From the NCBI RefSeq assembly GCF_003268635.1, contig NZ_CP029639.1:2863501-2927500 (forward strand): a stretch of 64,000 bases of DNA, read 5' to 3'. The notes beneath the pieces were generated by a model, which saw nothing but the letters and a program-made list of their open reading frames with translations, did no database searches and was not told the origin of the DNA. How positions within the stretch are numbered: position 1 is the first letter of the stretch; every line of letters starts with the position of its first letter. This document shows positions 54,955 to 64,000 of the stretch, piece after piece. The DNA comes from Paenibacillus sp. DCT19. GTDB taxonomy: Bacteria; Bacillota; Bacilli; Paenibacillales; Paenibacillaceae. Made by a program: the position numbers and the translations under genes.

Positions 54955-57900
54955 TTGGATAAGCTTAGTCTACACGATGCAATAAAACAACGAATATTAA
55001 TCCTCGACGGTGCAATGGGGACCATGATTCAACAGGTTGATCTTACCGGCGCAGATTTTGGCGGTGAAGATCTGGACGGGTGTAACGAGATGCTCGTACT
55101 TACAAGACCTGACATTATCCAGCGTATTCATGAAGAATATCTGGAGGCAGGAGCCGATTTGATTGAGACCAATACGTTCGGAGCTACCTCTGTCGTACTG
55201 GCTGAATACGATATTCAGGATCGTGCTCGCGAGATTAACTTGGAAGCCGCAAGAATTGCCAAAGCTGCGGTTGACAAATTTTCAACGCCTGAGTCTCCAC
55301 GTTATGTTGTGGGTGCAATGGGACCAACGACCAAAACGCTTTCCGTTACTGGTGGTACTACGTTCCAGGAACTTATTGATAGCTATTTCGAGCAAGCCCT
55401 CGCTTTAATTGAGGGAGGCGTTGATGCGCTACTGCTTGAAACTTCTCAGGATACGTTGAATGTAAAAGCAGGCAGTATTGGAATTCAGTTGGCTTTTGAT
55501 CAGAGTGGTGTGAAACTGCCTCTAATGATCTCCGGAACGATTGAACCTATGGGCACAACTCTTGCTGGTCAGAATATTGAAGCCTTTTATATATCCTTAG
55601 AACACCTTAACCCAATTTCGGTTGGACTAAACTGTGCAACTGGACCGGAATTCATGCGTGACCATATTCGCTCACTTTCAGGAATGGCTTCTGTAGCTGT
55701 AAGTTGTTACCCTAACGCCGGCCTTCCAGATGAGAATGGTAACTACCATGAATCACCTGAGTCACTTGCGCAAAAAATAGGGGCTTTTGCCGAACAAGGC
55801 TGGTTGAATATTGCTGGTGGGTGTTGTGGGACAACCCCTGCTCATATTCGAGCAATGCGAGACACGCTAGACCAATATCCTCCAAGACAAATGAACGGAA
55901 CTCATCCGCCTGCACTGTCAGGCATCGATCCTGTCTATGTTGAACAAGACAATCGTCCTTACATGGTGGGTGAACGAACAAACGTGCTTGGATCACGGAA
56001 ATTCAAGCGACTGATCGTTGAAGGGAAATATGAAGAAGCTTCCGAGATTGCCCGGGCTCAAGTGAAAAGCGGCGCTCATATCGTCGATGTCTGCGTTCAA
56101 GACCCGGATCGTGAAGAAGCGGAAGATATGGAGAAGTTCCTTGAACTGGTCGTGAAGAAAGTTAAAGTACCATTGATGATCGACACAACGGATGCTCAAG
56201 TAATCGATCTTGCGCTTCAGTACTCCCAGGGTAAAGCGATAATTAACTCCATTAACCTTGAGGATGGCGAAGAAAAGTTTGAACTGGTTACACCTCTCAT
56301 CCACAAGTATGGTGGAGCAGTTGTTGTCGGCACCATTGATGAGCGCGGTCAAGCGATTAGCAGAGAAGATAAACTTGACGTAGCCAAACGTTCCTACGAT
56401 CTTTTGGTGAACAAATATGGTCTTAATCCAGAAGACTTGATTTTTGATACACTGGTGTTCCCTGTGGGTACGGGGATGAGCAGTACATCGGGTCGGCTAA
56501 GGAAACGATTGAAGGGATTCGCGTAATTAAGGAAGCAATGCCTGAGGTTCACACGATTCTGGGTATTAGTAACATTTCCTTTGGATTACCAGAAGCTGGT
56601 CGTGAAGTATTGAACTCCGTATTTTTGTATGAATGTACGAAGGCAGGCCTTGATTATGCGATTGTAAATACAGAAAAACTCGAACGGTATGCGTCGATCC
56701 CAGAGCATGAGCGCAAACTCTCCGAAGAGCTTCTATATAATACGAATGACGACACTTTGGCAGCCTTCGTTGCAGCGTTCCGTAACAAAAAGGTAGAGAA
56801 AAAAGAGAAAATATCCAATCTCTCACTTGAGGAACGATTAGCTTCTTACGTTGTTGAAGGAAGTAAGGAAGGGCTGATTCCAGATTTGGAACAGGCTCTA
56901 GGCAAATACTCTGCACTCGAAGTCATCAATGGTCCGCTTATGCGGGGTATGGAGGAAGTAGGGCGACTGTTTAACAACAATGAACTCATTGTAGCCGAAG
57001 TACTTCAAAGTGCTGAGGTAATGAAAGCTTCCGTAGCTTATCTGGAGCAGTTCATGGAGAAAAATGAGACATCGGTTAAAGGTAAAATTATTCTGGCAAC
57101 CGTTAAAGGTGATGTTCACGACATCGGTAAAAATCTGGTGGAGATCATTCTATCCAATAACGGTTACCGGATCATTAATTTGGGTATAAAAGTACCACCT
57201 GAACGTATTATCGAAGCGTATCGTGAGGAAAAGGTCGATGCAATTGGATTGTCCGGTCTACTAGTTAAATCAGCACAGCAGATGATCGTCACGGCTCAGG
57301 ATTTACGTACAGCAGGTATCGATGTACCTATCATGGTAGGTGGAGCTGCCTTAACTCGTAAATTCACGAAGAACCGTATCCGTCCAGAGTATAATGGAAT
57401 GGTTGTATATGCGAAGGACGCGATGGATGGTCTGGATCTGGCGAACAAGCTGATGAATCCTCAGACGCGTGAAGTAATGCAGTTGGAGATGGATGCTGAA
57501 AAAGAAGCAGATGCTGCGAATTCAGATAATACTCAGCAACTACCAGAGCTTACCCGGGTAGAACGTTCTGATATTTCAATTGATCATCCTGTGTTAGTAC
57601 CTCCAGACCTGGAGAGACATACGCTTCGTAACTATCCGCTATCTCATATTCTGCCTTATGTGAATATGCAGATGCTGTTAGGTCACCATCTAGGCCTTCG
57701 TGGTTCGGTAGAGCAACTACTTGCGTCAGGTGACCAGAAAGCAACCGATCTGAAATCTGTCGTCGATGAAATTATGCAGGAAGCAGTTCGGGACGGTATT
57801 ATTCAGGCGCATGCGATGTATAGATTCTTCCCTGCTCAATCGAGTGGAAACAGTGTCATCATCTATGATCCTGAGGATACAAGCAACATCTTGCACACAT

Positions 57901-58394
57901 TTACGTTCCCACGTCAAAAAGTAGAACCTTACTTGTGTCTCGCAGACTTCTTGAAGCCCGTGGAATCTGGTCAAATGGATTACGTAGGTTTCTTGGTAGT
58001 GACTGCCGGACATGGCGTACGTGAATTGTCAACGAAGTGGAAGGAAGAAGGAGAATATCTCCGCTCCCATGCTCTGCAATCCGTAGCGCTTGAAGTTGCT
58101 GAAGGTTTAGCTGAACGGGTTCACCATATGATGCGGGATATATGGGGCTTCCCAGATCCAGCAACCATGACTATGAAGCAACGTCACGGTGCTCGCTACC
58201 AGGGTATTCGTGTTTCATTCGGATATCCAGCGTGCCCAGATTTGGAAGATCAAGGGCCGCTGTTTAAGCTAATGCAGCCTGAGGATATTGGTGTGGAGCT
58301 GACAGAAGGTTTCATGATGGAACCTGAAGCATCTGTATCAGCGATGGTATTCAGTCATCCACAAGCGAAGTATTTTAATGTAGAAAAGGCATAG
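54955..58394 (+). CDS. metH: Cobalamin-dependent methionine synthase MetH (apparent frameshift)
   Basis: Methylates homocysteine with methyltetrahydrofolate through cobalamin. The first frame carries the homocysteine-binding domain ('LILDGAMGTMIQ', zinc ligands in 'GGCCGTTP') and the pterin-binding domain ('GERTNVLGSRKF'). The second carries the cap, the B12 domain with 'GDVHDIGKN' (axial His) and the activation domain ('HGARYQGIRVSFGYPACPDL'). GGGG at 56472-56475 needs a fifth G to give 'GTGDEQYIGSAKETIEGIRVI'. The reconstructed length is ~1146 residues, normal for MetH. TTG 54955 follows GGGGGTGA; the GTG at 54946 is inside that site. Confidence 0.94.
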
Positions 58395-58412
58395 TATAAT
58401 AAAATGGTCAGG

Positions 58413-58443
58413 CAAAGCCCTCCGCATTGTCGGAGGCTTTTTG
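58413..58443 (+). terminator. Terminator after metH
   Basis: AAGCCCTCCG pairs with CGGAGGCTT (one bulge) around CATTGT, followed by TTTTTG. Confidence 0.75.
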
Positions 58444-58471
58444 CTGGCAGCAGAAAGAGGTGCGATCCAGA

Positions 58472-59410
58472 GTGGAACTATATTTCCTAGGAACTAACGC
58501 TGGTGTACCTACGCTGCAGCGGAATGTAACTTCCATAGGACTTCGAATGTTAGACGAGCGAAGAGCGCTGTGGTTGTTTGACTGCGGGGAAGGAACACAA
58601 CACCAGATCTTAAGCTCTCCGCTTAAATTGAGCAAATTGGAGAAAATTTTCATTACGCATCTGCACGGAGATCATGTATTTGGTCTTCCAGGTTTATTGT
58701 CGAGCAGAGCATATCAGGGTGGGACAACGCCACTGACGTTGTACGGACCACCAGGAACTGAGCGTATGGTATCAACCGCTATGGAGTTAAGCCAGTCTCG
58801 TATCAACTATGAGCTCACGATCGTGGAGCATACGGGTGGTCAGATTTTTGAAGACGACAGCTTCATTGTTGAATCTGAGCTGCTGGAGCACCGAATTGAT
58901 AGCTACGGGTATCGAATTACGGAAAAAGATCGTCCTGGCAGCCTAGATTCTGCGAAGCTTGCGGAATACGGATTGAAACCAGGCCCGCTCTTTGGACGGC
59001 TTAAACGTGGTGAGAAGATTACGTTGGAAGATGGCACCTTAGTACGTCCGGAGGATGTTCTGGGAGCGCCTAAACGCGGGAAAGTCATTACGATTCTGGG
59101 AGATACACGTCCGTGTGCTAATGTGCGAACACTTGCTCAAAACGCGGATGTGCTCGTTCATGAGGCTACATTTATGCATGATCTGGCCGATACTGCCCAC
59201 GAGTACTATCACAGCACAGCTCAGGAAGCGGCTGAAGCGGCAAAAGCATCCAATGTAGGGCAGTTGATTTTGACTCATTTTAGCTCTCGCTATAAAGATG
59301 AAGAACAACTACGACCACTTTTGGAAGAGGCGCAGGCATTATTTCCGAATACGTTACTTGCGATTGAGCATCAACTGATTCCCCTTGCATCGTGGAAGGA
59401 AGGACTATAA
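58472..59410 (+). CDS. rnz: Ribonuclease Z
   Basis: Endonuclease that matures tRNA 3' ends. The metallo-beta-lactamase motif HLHGDH ('IFITHLHGDHVFGLPGLL'), 'LFDCGEGTQHQI', 'GDTRPC' and 'LILTHFSSRY' are present in 312 residues. GTG 58472 (MELYFLGTNAGVPT) matches the family start and follows AGAGGTG; an upstream in-frame extension overlaps the metH terminator. Confidence 0.95.
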   Translation: MELYFLGTNAGVPTLQRNVTSIGLRMLDERRALWLFDCGEGTQHQILSSPLKLSKLEKIFITHLHGDHVFGLPGLLSSRAYQGGTTPLTLYGPPGTERMVSTAMELSQSRINYELTIVEHTGGQIFEDDSFIVESELLEHRIDSYGYRITEKDRPGSLDSAKLAEYGLKPGPLFGRLKRGEKITLEDGTLVRPEDVLGAPKRGKVITILGDTRPCANVRTLAQNADVLVHEATFMHDLADTAHEYYHSTAQEAAEAAKASNVGQLILTHFSSRYKDEEQLRPLLEEAQALFPNTLLAIEHQLIPLASWKEGL

Positions 59411-59764
59411 TTCTGTAGCAGATTGATCCACTACTGATCAAGCCTGAATGAGGAATTCATGAACAACCGGGACTGCGGGAAAGTTACTCCCAAGGTCCCT
59501 TTTGCAATCTGGCGAGAAAGCGTGTAGGATGTGCAATATAAGCAGGGAAATAAATCAAATTATTTTCCGGGAAAGCGCAGGAATTGACAAGCTTGTACAG
59601 AAGGTGCGCGATGTCATATGTCCGTGTTCGATTCAGTTCGACGTGTTGTGACTCAGTGGGAAAACACTCTGTTTAGGTCTGCATACATAGCTTCACGTTG
59701 GATTTAAGGTTCAATAGTTAAGGACATGAAATGTTAATGGAATAAAAGAAAGGGCGTGTTATGT
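59411..59764 (+). other. ~350-base intergenic stretch with a terminator-like hairpin
   Basis: GGGAC...GTCCC with inner GGGA/TCCC at 59469-59501, followed by TTTTG, is a likely terminator of rnz. The rest has no supported frame; a TTGACA at 59584-59589 has no good -10 partner. Confidence 0.5.
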
Positions 59765-60574
59765 GTGGTTAAGGCCTATTTAATTGACCTGGACGGCACA
59801 CTCTATCATGGGAAGCATCGTATCGAAGGAGCTGACAAGCTCATTCGAACATTAGACGAACAGGGTATTCCTTATTTATATGTGACCAATAACTCTTCAC
59901 GAACACCCGAGGGAGTAGCGGAGCACTTGAATGGTATGGGTATTCCTGCAAAAGCTTCTCAGGTGTGTACATCTGCGGTGGCTGCAGCTGAGTATGTTGC
60001 CCAAGAATCTCCAGGTGCCAAGGTGGCTTGTATTGGGGAAGACGGATTGTTAAGAGCTATTGATGGAGCAGGACTTGAGCTTACTGATGTTGATCCACAA
60101 TACGTTATTCAGGGAATTGATCGTGAGTTTACCTATGCTAAATTAACGAAAGCCTTACGGTGGATTAACGCTGGGGCTCAATTTATCATGACCAACCCGG
60201 ATCTTCAGCTCCCTTCTGACGATGGATTAACGCCAGGCGCAGGAACGATTGGCGCTGCCATTGAAGCAGCAACCGGCGTTCAGCCAACGGTGATCGGAAA
60301 ACCATCCAGCATTATTATGAGATCTGCCATTCACCGCCTGAATCTAAGAGCGGAAGATGTTGCTGTAATTGGAGACAATATGCGAACAGATATTGCAGCA
60401 GGAGTGGCAGCGGGGTGTGAAACGTTACTGGTACTCACCGGTGTTACAACACGTGAAAATATGGATGGACATATTCAGGCGGCGAAGGCGCGTCCTGATC
60501 ATGTGTTTGAAGATTTGCATAAACTGATTGAGTGGCTGTCGCAGACGACAGGCCAAGCATCCAAGAAGGGGTAG
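59765..60574 (+). CDS. HAD-IIA family hydrolase (NagD/AraL type)
   Basis: A 269-residue phosphatase with 'LIDLDGTLYHGKHRIEGAD' (motif I), 'YVTNNSSRTPEGVAEHL' (motif II with the NagD NNS) and 'VIGDNMRTDIAAGVAAGC' (motif IV). The NagD-type cap lies between. GTG 59765 is ten bases after AGAAAGGG and gives MVKAYLIDLDGT; the GTG at 59756 is too close. The next gene begins eight bases after its stop. Confidence 0.92.
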   Translation: MVKAYLIDLDGTLYHGKHRIEGADKLIRTLDEQGIPYLYVTNNSSRTPEGVAEHLNGMGIPAKASQVCTSAVAAAEYVAQESPGAKVACIGEDGLLRAIDGAGLELTDVDPQYVIQGIDREFTYAKLTKALRWINAGAQFIMTNPDLQLPSDDGLTPGAGTIGAAIEAATGVQPTVIGKPSSIIMRSAIHRLNLRAEDVAVIGDNMRTDIAAGVAAGCETLLVLTGVTTRENMDGHIQAAKARPDHVFEDLHKLIEWLSQTTGQASKKG

Positions 60575-60582
60575 ATATTATC

Positions 60583-61403
60583 ATGCCAGAACTGCCGGAA
60601 ATGGAAAATTACAGAGTATTACTATCTGAAAAGATATTGGATCTACCGATAACAGGTGTGATTGTTAATCGGGATAAATCCATTAATAAAGAAATTCAGA
60701 CTTTCTCACAAGAGCTTGTAGGAAATCGAGTTATTTTTGTCGAGCGTAGAGCGAAGCACCTCATCTTCCATTTAGCTAATGGGAAGCGGCTTGTTCTTCA
60801 TCTTATGTTAGGTGGAATGATCTACTGGGGCACGGAATCGGAGCGTCCAGATCGTTCTACACAAGTCGAAATTCAATTTGGAGAATATACATTGTTCTTT
60901 ATTGGCCTTCGTTTAGGTTATCTGCACCTGATGACTTCGAAAGAAACAGAAGAAGCGATGTCGGATCTTGGCCCAGAGCCACTAGATCGCCGTATGAATG
61001 CAGAGCGTTTTGCGAATTTGCTGAAAGGAAGAAGGGGGACACTCAAAACTACCCTGGTTAATCAGCATATTATCGCAGGCATCGGTAATTGTTACTCTGA
61101 TGAAATTGCATTTGCAGCCGGGCTCAGACCAAGTTCCAAAACGCAAAATATTGCTTCTTCGCCTGAACTAACGGAGCGTTTATATCGCGCGATGCAATCC
61201 GTTTTAAGGGAAGCTGCTTCAGAGGGTGGTTATATGGAAATGCCCTTAATGAACGGAGATACAAAGACAGGTAGTTATGATGAACAATGCCGAGTATATG
61301 ATCGTGAAGGGGAAGCTTGTCCGCGCTGTGGGGAACAATTGAGCGAGTAGAAATTACGGGCAAGAAGGCATTTTTCTGTCCGAATTGCCAGCATGAGGCC
61401 TAA
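60583..61403 (+). CDS. Fpg/Nei family DNA glycosylase (apparent frameshift near the end)
   Basis: Base-excision repair glycosylase/AP lyase. Starts MPELPEMENYRV with the catalytic Pro and Glu, then 'LRLGYLHLMTS', the helix-two-turn-helix 'NQHIIAGIGNCYSDEIAF', and a zinc finger. In the given frame the protein stops right after CPRCGEQLSE; adding one G to GGGG 61330-61333 completes the four-cysteine finger as CPRCGGTIERVEI...FFCPNCQHEA, ending at 61403 with ~273 residues. Loss of the finger would abolish DNA binding, so an artefact is likely. It overlaps the start of nfo by 11 bases. Confidence 0.88.
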
Positions 61404-62241
61404 ACAAGGAATCGGTGCACATGTGAGCACGCGGGGAGGGTTTCTTCAAGCAGCCAAGAGGGCGCATGGGATTGGAGCGACAGCTTTTCAATATTTTCCG
61501 AAAAACCCTCGAAGTCTTGTTCTGAAGGATTTCGACCAGACTGATGCGAAACAGTGCAGGGAATGGTGTGAGCAGCAGGGGATAGCCTCCATAGCGCATT
61601 CACCTTATCCTACGAATCCAGCAATAGGCATGATCCGTGGAGAGGCGGCGTTTCATGCCATAATTTCATCGATCCGTAACGATCTGCAGATTGCCGAGGC
61701 CTGTGGGTCGGTTGGAACGGTCGTTCATTTTGGTCACATGAAGAGTACTAACCCTTTAGAGGGTTATCAAAATCTCATTCAATGCCTGGATACAGTTCTG
61801 CAAAGCTGGGAGGGGCAGGCTAAAATACTGCTTGAGAATCAAGCAGGTGACCACGGTTCCATGGGAACCACGATGGAGGAATTAGTACAAATTCGCAAGC
61901 TTAGCCAATTTCCTGAACATATTGCTTTTTGTTTTGACACTTGCCATGCTTTTGCTTCAGGCATGTGGGAGCGAGGAAATGAAGAGGCGATGTTGGAAAA
62001 AGGCAGACAGCTTGGATACTGGGAATGGCTTGCGGCAGTTCATTTTAATGATTCGAAGTATGCATCTGCATCCTGTAAAGATAGGCATGCCAGAATAGGG
62101 CAAGGATATATAGGTCTACAAGGGATGCAGGAGCTGCTAGGCTCGTCTGAATTTCAACAGGCTGTTGTTGTTCTGGAGACGGAATCAGGCGAAGATGGAA
62201 CGCACCGTGATGATCTTTCGCTCATGCGTTCCTGGTTATAA
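61393..62241 (+). CDS. nfo: Endonuclease IV (AP endonuclease, xylose isomerase-like TIM barrel)
   Basis: Cleaves DNA 5' of abasic sites. The zinc-binding residues of the family lie in 'IAHSPYPTNPA', 'VVHFGHMKS', 'ILLENQAGDHGSMG', 'CFDTCHAFASG', 'VHFNDSKY', 'KDRHARIGQGYIG' and 'VLETESGEDG', a complete set. 282 residues. The start overlaps the end of the glycosylase gene, so both repair enzymes are probably made from one message; the local ribosome binding site is weak, which fits coupling. Confidence 0.93.
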   Translation: MRPKQGIGAHVSTRGGFLQAAKRAHGIGATAFQYFPKNPRSLVLKDFDQTDAKQCREWCEQQGIASIAHSPYPTNPAIGMIRGEAAFHAIISSIRNDLQIAEACGSVGTVVHFGHMKSTNPLEGYQNLIQCLDTVLQSWEGQAKILLENQAGDHGSMGTTMEELVQIRKLSQFPEHIAFCFDTCHAFASGMWERGNEEAMLEKGRQLGYWEWLAAVHFNDSKYASASCKDRHARIGQGYIGLQGMQELLGSSEFQQAVVVLETESGEDGTHRDDLSLMRSWL

Positions 62242-62262
62242 TCAGGGGAGAGGAGCGATTGT

Positions 62263-62604
62263 ATGCATGTTTTTTTGGATGATTACAGAGCCTGTCCGAA
62301 AGGTTTTGTATTAGCTACGAATGCTGAAGAGTGTCTGATGCTTCTTCGAGAAGGTGATGTGGATATACTATCTCTCGATTATGAGTTGGGTCCTGATTCA
62401 CCGAACGGCGGAGAGGTAGCGGCTTCTATTGTGAGAGAAGGATTGTATCCTCGTGAGATCTATTTGCACACATCGAGCATGTATGGCAAACGGCAGATGT
62501 ACGAAATGTTATATAGTAACAAACCGGAATCTGTAACCATTCATAACGGGCCAATGACAGGAGAGGTTATGCTTCGAGTGGCTTCAGAGGGCGATCGCGT
62601 ATGA
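62263..62604 (+). CDS. Receiver-like domain protein (cREC, cyclic-phosphate processing receiver type)
   Basis: A 113-residue receiver-fold protein starting MHVFLDDYRACPKGF with the paired Asp of a receiver and 'DILSLDYELG' carrying the third acidic residue. 'EIYLHTSSMYGKRQMYEML' has a conserved HTS unlike classic response regulators. This pattern fits the cREC group, which has been proposed to act on cyclic phosphate or nucleotide ends. No output domain or kinase is present. GAGAGGAG precedes the ATG; its stop overlaps the next start (ATGA). Confidence 0.75.
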   Translation: MHVFLDDYRACPKGFVLATNAEECLMLLREGDVDILSLDYELGPDSPNGGEVAASIVREGLYPREIYLHTSSMYGKRQMYEMLYSNKPESVTIHNGPMTGEVMLRVASEGDRV

Positions 62605-62918
62605 AGCCTATTACGTCCAAAATGTTAATGCGCGGTGTATGGGAAGGAATGCCACAGGCTGTATTCATATATACGCCTCTGTGCGGTACATGTGCTGCTG
62701 CGCGTCGTATGCTGGAGATCGCCGAGCATCTGTTACCGGCTGATATTCTGTTCGAGATGAACATTCATGATATTCCTGAACTTGTACAACAATTTCAGAT
62801 TTCGAGTGTGCCTGCCGTAATGATCTTCGATGGACAGCAGGATGTGCCCAAAATGGTCTATCGAATGAATTCAGTAGAGCATTTGCTGAATGAAATTCGG
62901 AAGGCGGTGCTAAAATGA
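62601..62918 (+). CDS. Thioredoxin-like protein
   Basis: A 105-residue thioredoxin fold with the redox motif CGTC in 'IYTPLCGTCAAARRMLEIAE' and the cis-Pro in 'SSVPAVMIF'. Cytoplasmic, no signal peptide. It overlaps both neighbours by four bases (ATGA on each side), so it is cotranslated with the cREC and ABC ATPase genes. Its partner is unknown. Confidence 0.88.
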   Translation: MKPITSKMLMRGVWEGMPQAVFIYTPLCGTCAAARRMLEIAEHLLPADILFEMNIHDIPELVQQFQISSVPAVMIFDGQQDVPKMVYRMNSVEHLLNEIRKAVLK

Positions 62919-63694
62919 GTATAATCAAGATGCAGCATGTCTCACTTAAACGGGAAGATCTTCAGATTCTTGATAACGTAGATCTACATATCCAAGAAGG
63001 TGAGCATTGGGTCATTCTAGGTCGAAATGGCTCTGGCAAGACAACGCTGCTTGAAATGATGAATGGATATATGTTCCCGAGTCATGGACGAATAGAAGTG
63101 CTCGGTAATCTATACGGACAATGTGATGTTAGAGAAGTGCGTAAGGAAATAGGTTATATCAGTCAAACTTTGATTGAAAAGCTCACGCCGCGAGATCCAG
63201 TATGGGAAGTCGTGGCTACAGGTGCGTATGCATTTTTACGTTTTTATCAGACCATTCCAGATGAAGTCAAAGAGAAAGCGCTGAAACTTCTTGATGAGAT
63301 GGGATTTGCTAAACTAGCCAATCATGCACTGGGAACACTCTCACAGGGAGAACGAAAAAAAGTCATGCTGGCGCGATCCTTAATGGCAGATCCCAAATTA
63401 CTTATTATGGACGAGCCCTGCGCAGGCTTGGATCTCTACGAAAGAGAGAAAATGCTGGCAGAGATTGATCGTCTACGCAAGCGTAATATAACGGTCGTGT
63501 ATGTGACCCATCATGTCGAAGAAATCGTACCCTTGTTTACACATGTGGCATTGATTCGTGATGGCCGTATCGCTGCAGCGGGGCCTAAACACGATGTATT
63601 AACAGAAGAAACAATTAAGCATACGTACGATATTCCGGTCGAGATCCAGTGGGATGCTGGACGTCCTTGGATACACGTACGTTCTGGAGGGTAA
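62915..63694 (+). CDS. ABC transporter-type ATPase (YlmA/ModF-like)
   Basis: A 259-residue ATPase with Walker A GRNGSGKTT, signature LSQGERKK, Walker B 'LLIMDEPCAGLD' and H-loop 'VTHHVEEI'. The group with 'LSQGERKKVMLARSL' and 'TPRDPVWEVVATGAYAFLRFY' resembles YlmA and other stand-alone ATPases without a linked permease; no membrane gene is seen before the window end. Start overlaps the thioredoxin-like gene. Confidence 0.88.
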   Translation: MSIIKMQHVSLKREDLQILDNVDLHIQEGEHWVILGRNGSGKTTLLEMMNGYMFPSHGRIEVLGNLYGQCDVREVRKEIGYISQTLIEKLTPRDPVWEVVATGAYAFLRFYQTIPDEVKEKALKLLDEMGFAKLANHALGTLSQGERKKVMLARSLMADPKLLIMDEPCAGLDLYEREKMLAEIDRLRKRNITVVYVTHHVEEIVPLFTHVALIRDGRIAAAGPKHDVLTEETIKHTYDIPVEIQWDAGRPWIHVRSGG

Positions 63695-63700
63695 CACAAT

Positions 63701-64000
63701 TTGAGTACACAGTCGTCTTGGGGAGAAGGAAACTTTTCCCGATTTATATGCACTGCCAATCATGGATTTGCTCCATATGCTCAGGAGGAGCTGCGCCGTG
63801 CTTTTGGTGCAGTTAAGAGCACAGTCGTTGTACCAGGTGAAATTTTGCTGGCGGGTCTGCCTGTCGCTGAAGAAGAAGTTTCGAAGAAACTACTAGAGGA
63901 GTCCCCTACGTTTTTGCGGCATATTCAACCTGTTCAATTCCAGGAAAGTACAGAGAATGCAGAGCAGGCAGTAGATAAGTTCGTTGCTTTTGTACTGAAT
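63701..64000 (+). CDS. Putative THUMP-type rRNA methyltransferase, N-terminal part (cut by window end)
   Basis: An open frame of 100 codons running off the window. It begins at TTG 63701, after TGGAGGG at 63685-63691. The visible part (RFICTANHGFAPYAQEELRRAFG, 'VPGEILLAGLP', 'FLRHIQPVQF') resembles the THUMP-like N-terminus of RlmM-type methyltransferases, in which an NHGF.. segment is followed by a helix of 'QEELRR'. The catalytic domain is outside the window. Confidence 0.6.
   Translation, partial: MSTQSSWGEGNFSRFICTANHGFAPYAQEELRRAFGAVKSTVVVPGEILLAGLPVAEEEVSKKLLEESPTFLRHIQPVQFQESTENAEQAVDKFVAFVLN

Noticed and set aside
1..64000. CRISPR arrays, tRNA or rRNA genes, prophage, restriction or other defence islands
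   Set aside because: No spaced repeats, cloverleaf-like sequences, integrase, transposase or nuclease/methylase defence cassettes were seen on either strand.

Overview
The window looks like a chromosomal segment of a low-to-mid GC, endospore-forming Firmicute, most probably Paenibacillus. The evidence is the gene order cotE - mutS - mutL - miaA - hfq - spoVK - hflX - ynbB - glnR - glnA followed by lexA - yneA - ynzC (the Bacillus subtilis order with extra genes inserted), the sporulation genes cotE and spoVK, strong AGGAGG-type ribosome binding sites with many GTG/TTG starts, a T-box leader before tyrS and a DinR/LexA-type SOS box set. No rRNA, tRNA, CRISPR array, prophage or complete insertion sequence was seen.

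Layout. 1-15 kb: assorted genes, including a cut-off GNAT acetyltransferase, a SUKH (SMI1/KNR4) protein, a Cof-type HAD phosphatase, a secreted protein with a copper-amine-oxidase-like N-terminus, a YjfB-like peptide, a DUF1963-like protein next to an unrecognised CxxC protein, an RluF-type pseudouridine synthase, an AraC regulator coupled to an EamA exporter, a Dabb protein, SelO, an Imm63-like protein, T-box-controlled tyrS, DUF2653, a PadR regulator and a beta carbonic anhydrase. 15-21 kb: M32 carboxypeptidase, an SsuABC/ThiXYZ-type ABC importer and an aromatic acid exporter-like protein, with two copies of a ~180 bp inverted-repeat-ended intergenic repeat. 21-41 kb: the core block cotE, a putative amidoligase, mutSL, a SAM methyltransferase, miaA, hfq, a class A PBP, a DUF402 phosphatase, spoVK, hflX, ynbB, glnRA. 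41-49 kb: small secreted proteins, a TetR/MFS pair, an aldehyde dehydrogenase, the SOS pair lexA/yneA, ynzC and a HAD hydrolase. 49-54 kb: an LplABC-type sugar ABC importer with a GntR/FCD regulator and a readable control region (promoter, 19 bp operator-like palindrome, cre site). 54-64 kb: acireductone dioxygenase, metH, RNase Z, a NagD-type HAD, then a tightly packed run fpg/nei - nfo - cREC receiver - thioredoxin-like - ABC ATPase - THUMP-type methyltransferase (cut by the window end).

The most striking property is not a new system but a systematic defect. Nine genes that should be single reading frames (padR, cotE, the amidoligase, mutL, the methyltransferase, the class A PBP, the MFS exporter, metH and fpg) are each split by the apparent loss of one base. 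In seven of them the frame is restored by adding one G to a + strand run of 3-5 G; in padR the run is A6 on the coding strand; in mutL the exact place is ambiguous. A sequencing or assembly artefact is by far the simplest reading, and those genes are annotated here as reconstructed spans. Candidate new biology is modest: a structured leader with mutually exclusive helices before the DUF402 gene, operator-like palindromes for the TetR/MFS and GntR/ABC loci, the MITE-like repeat, and several orphan immunity-like genes.
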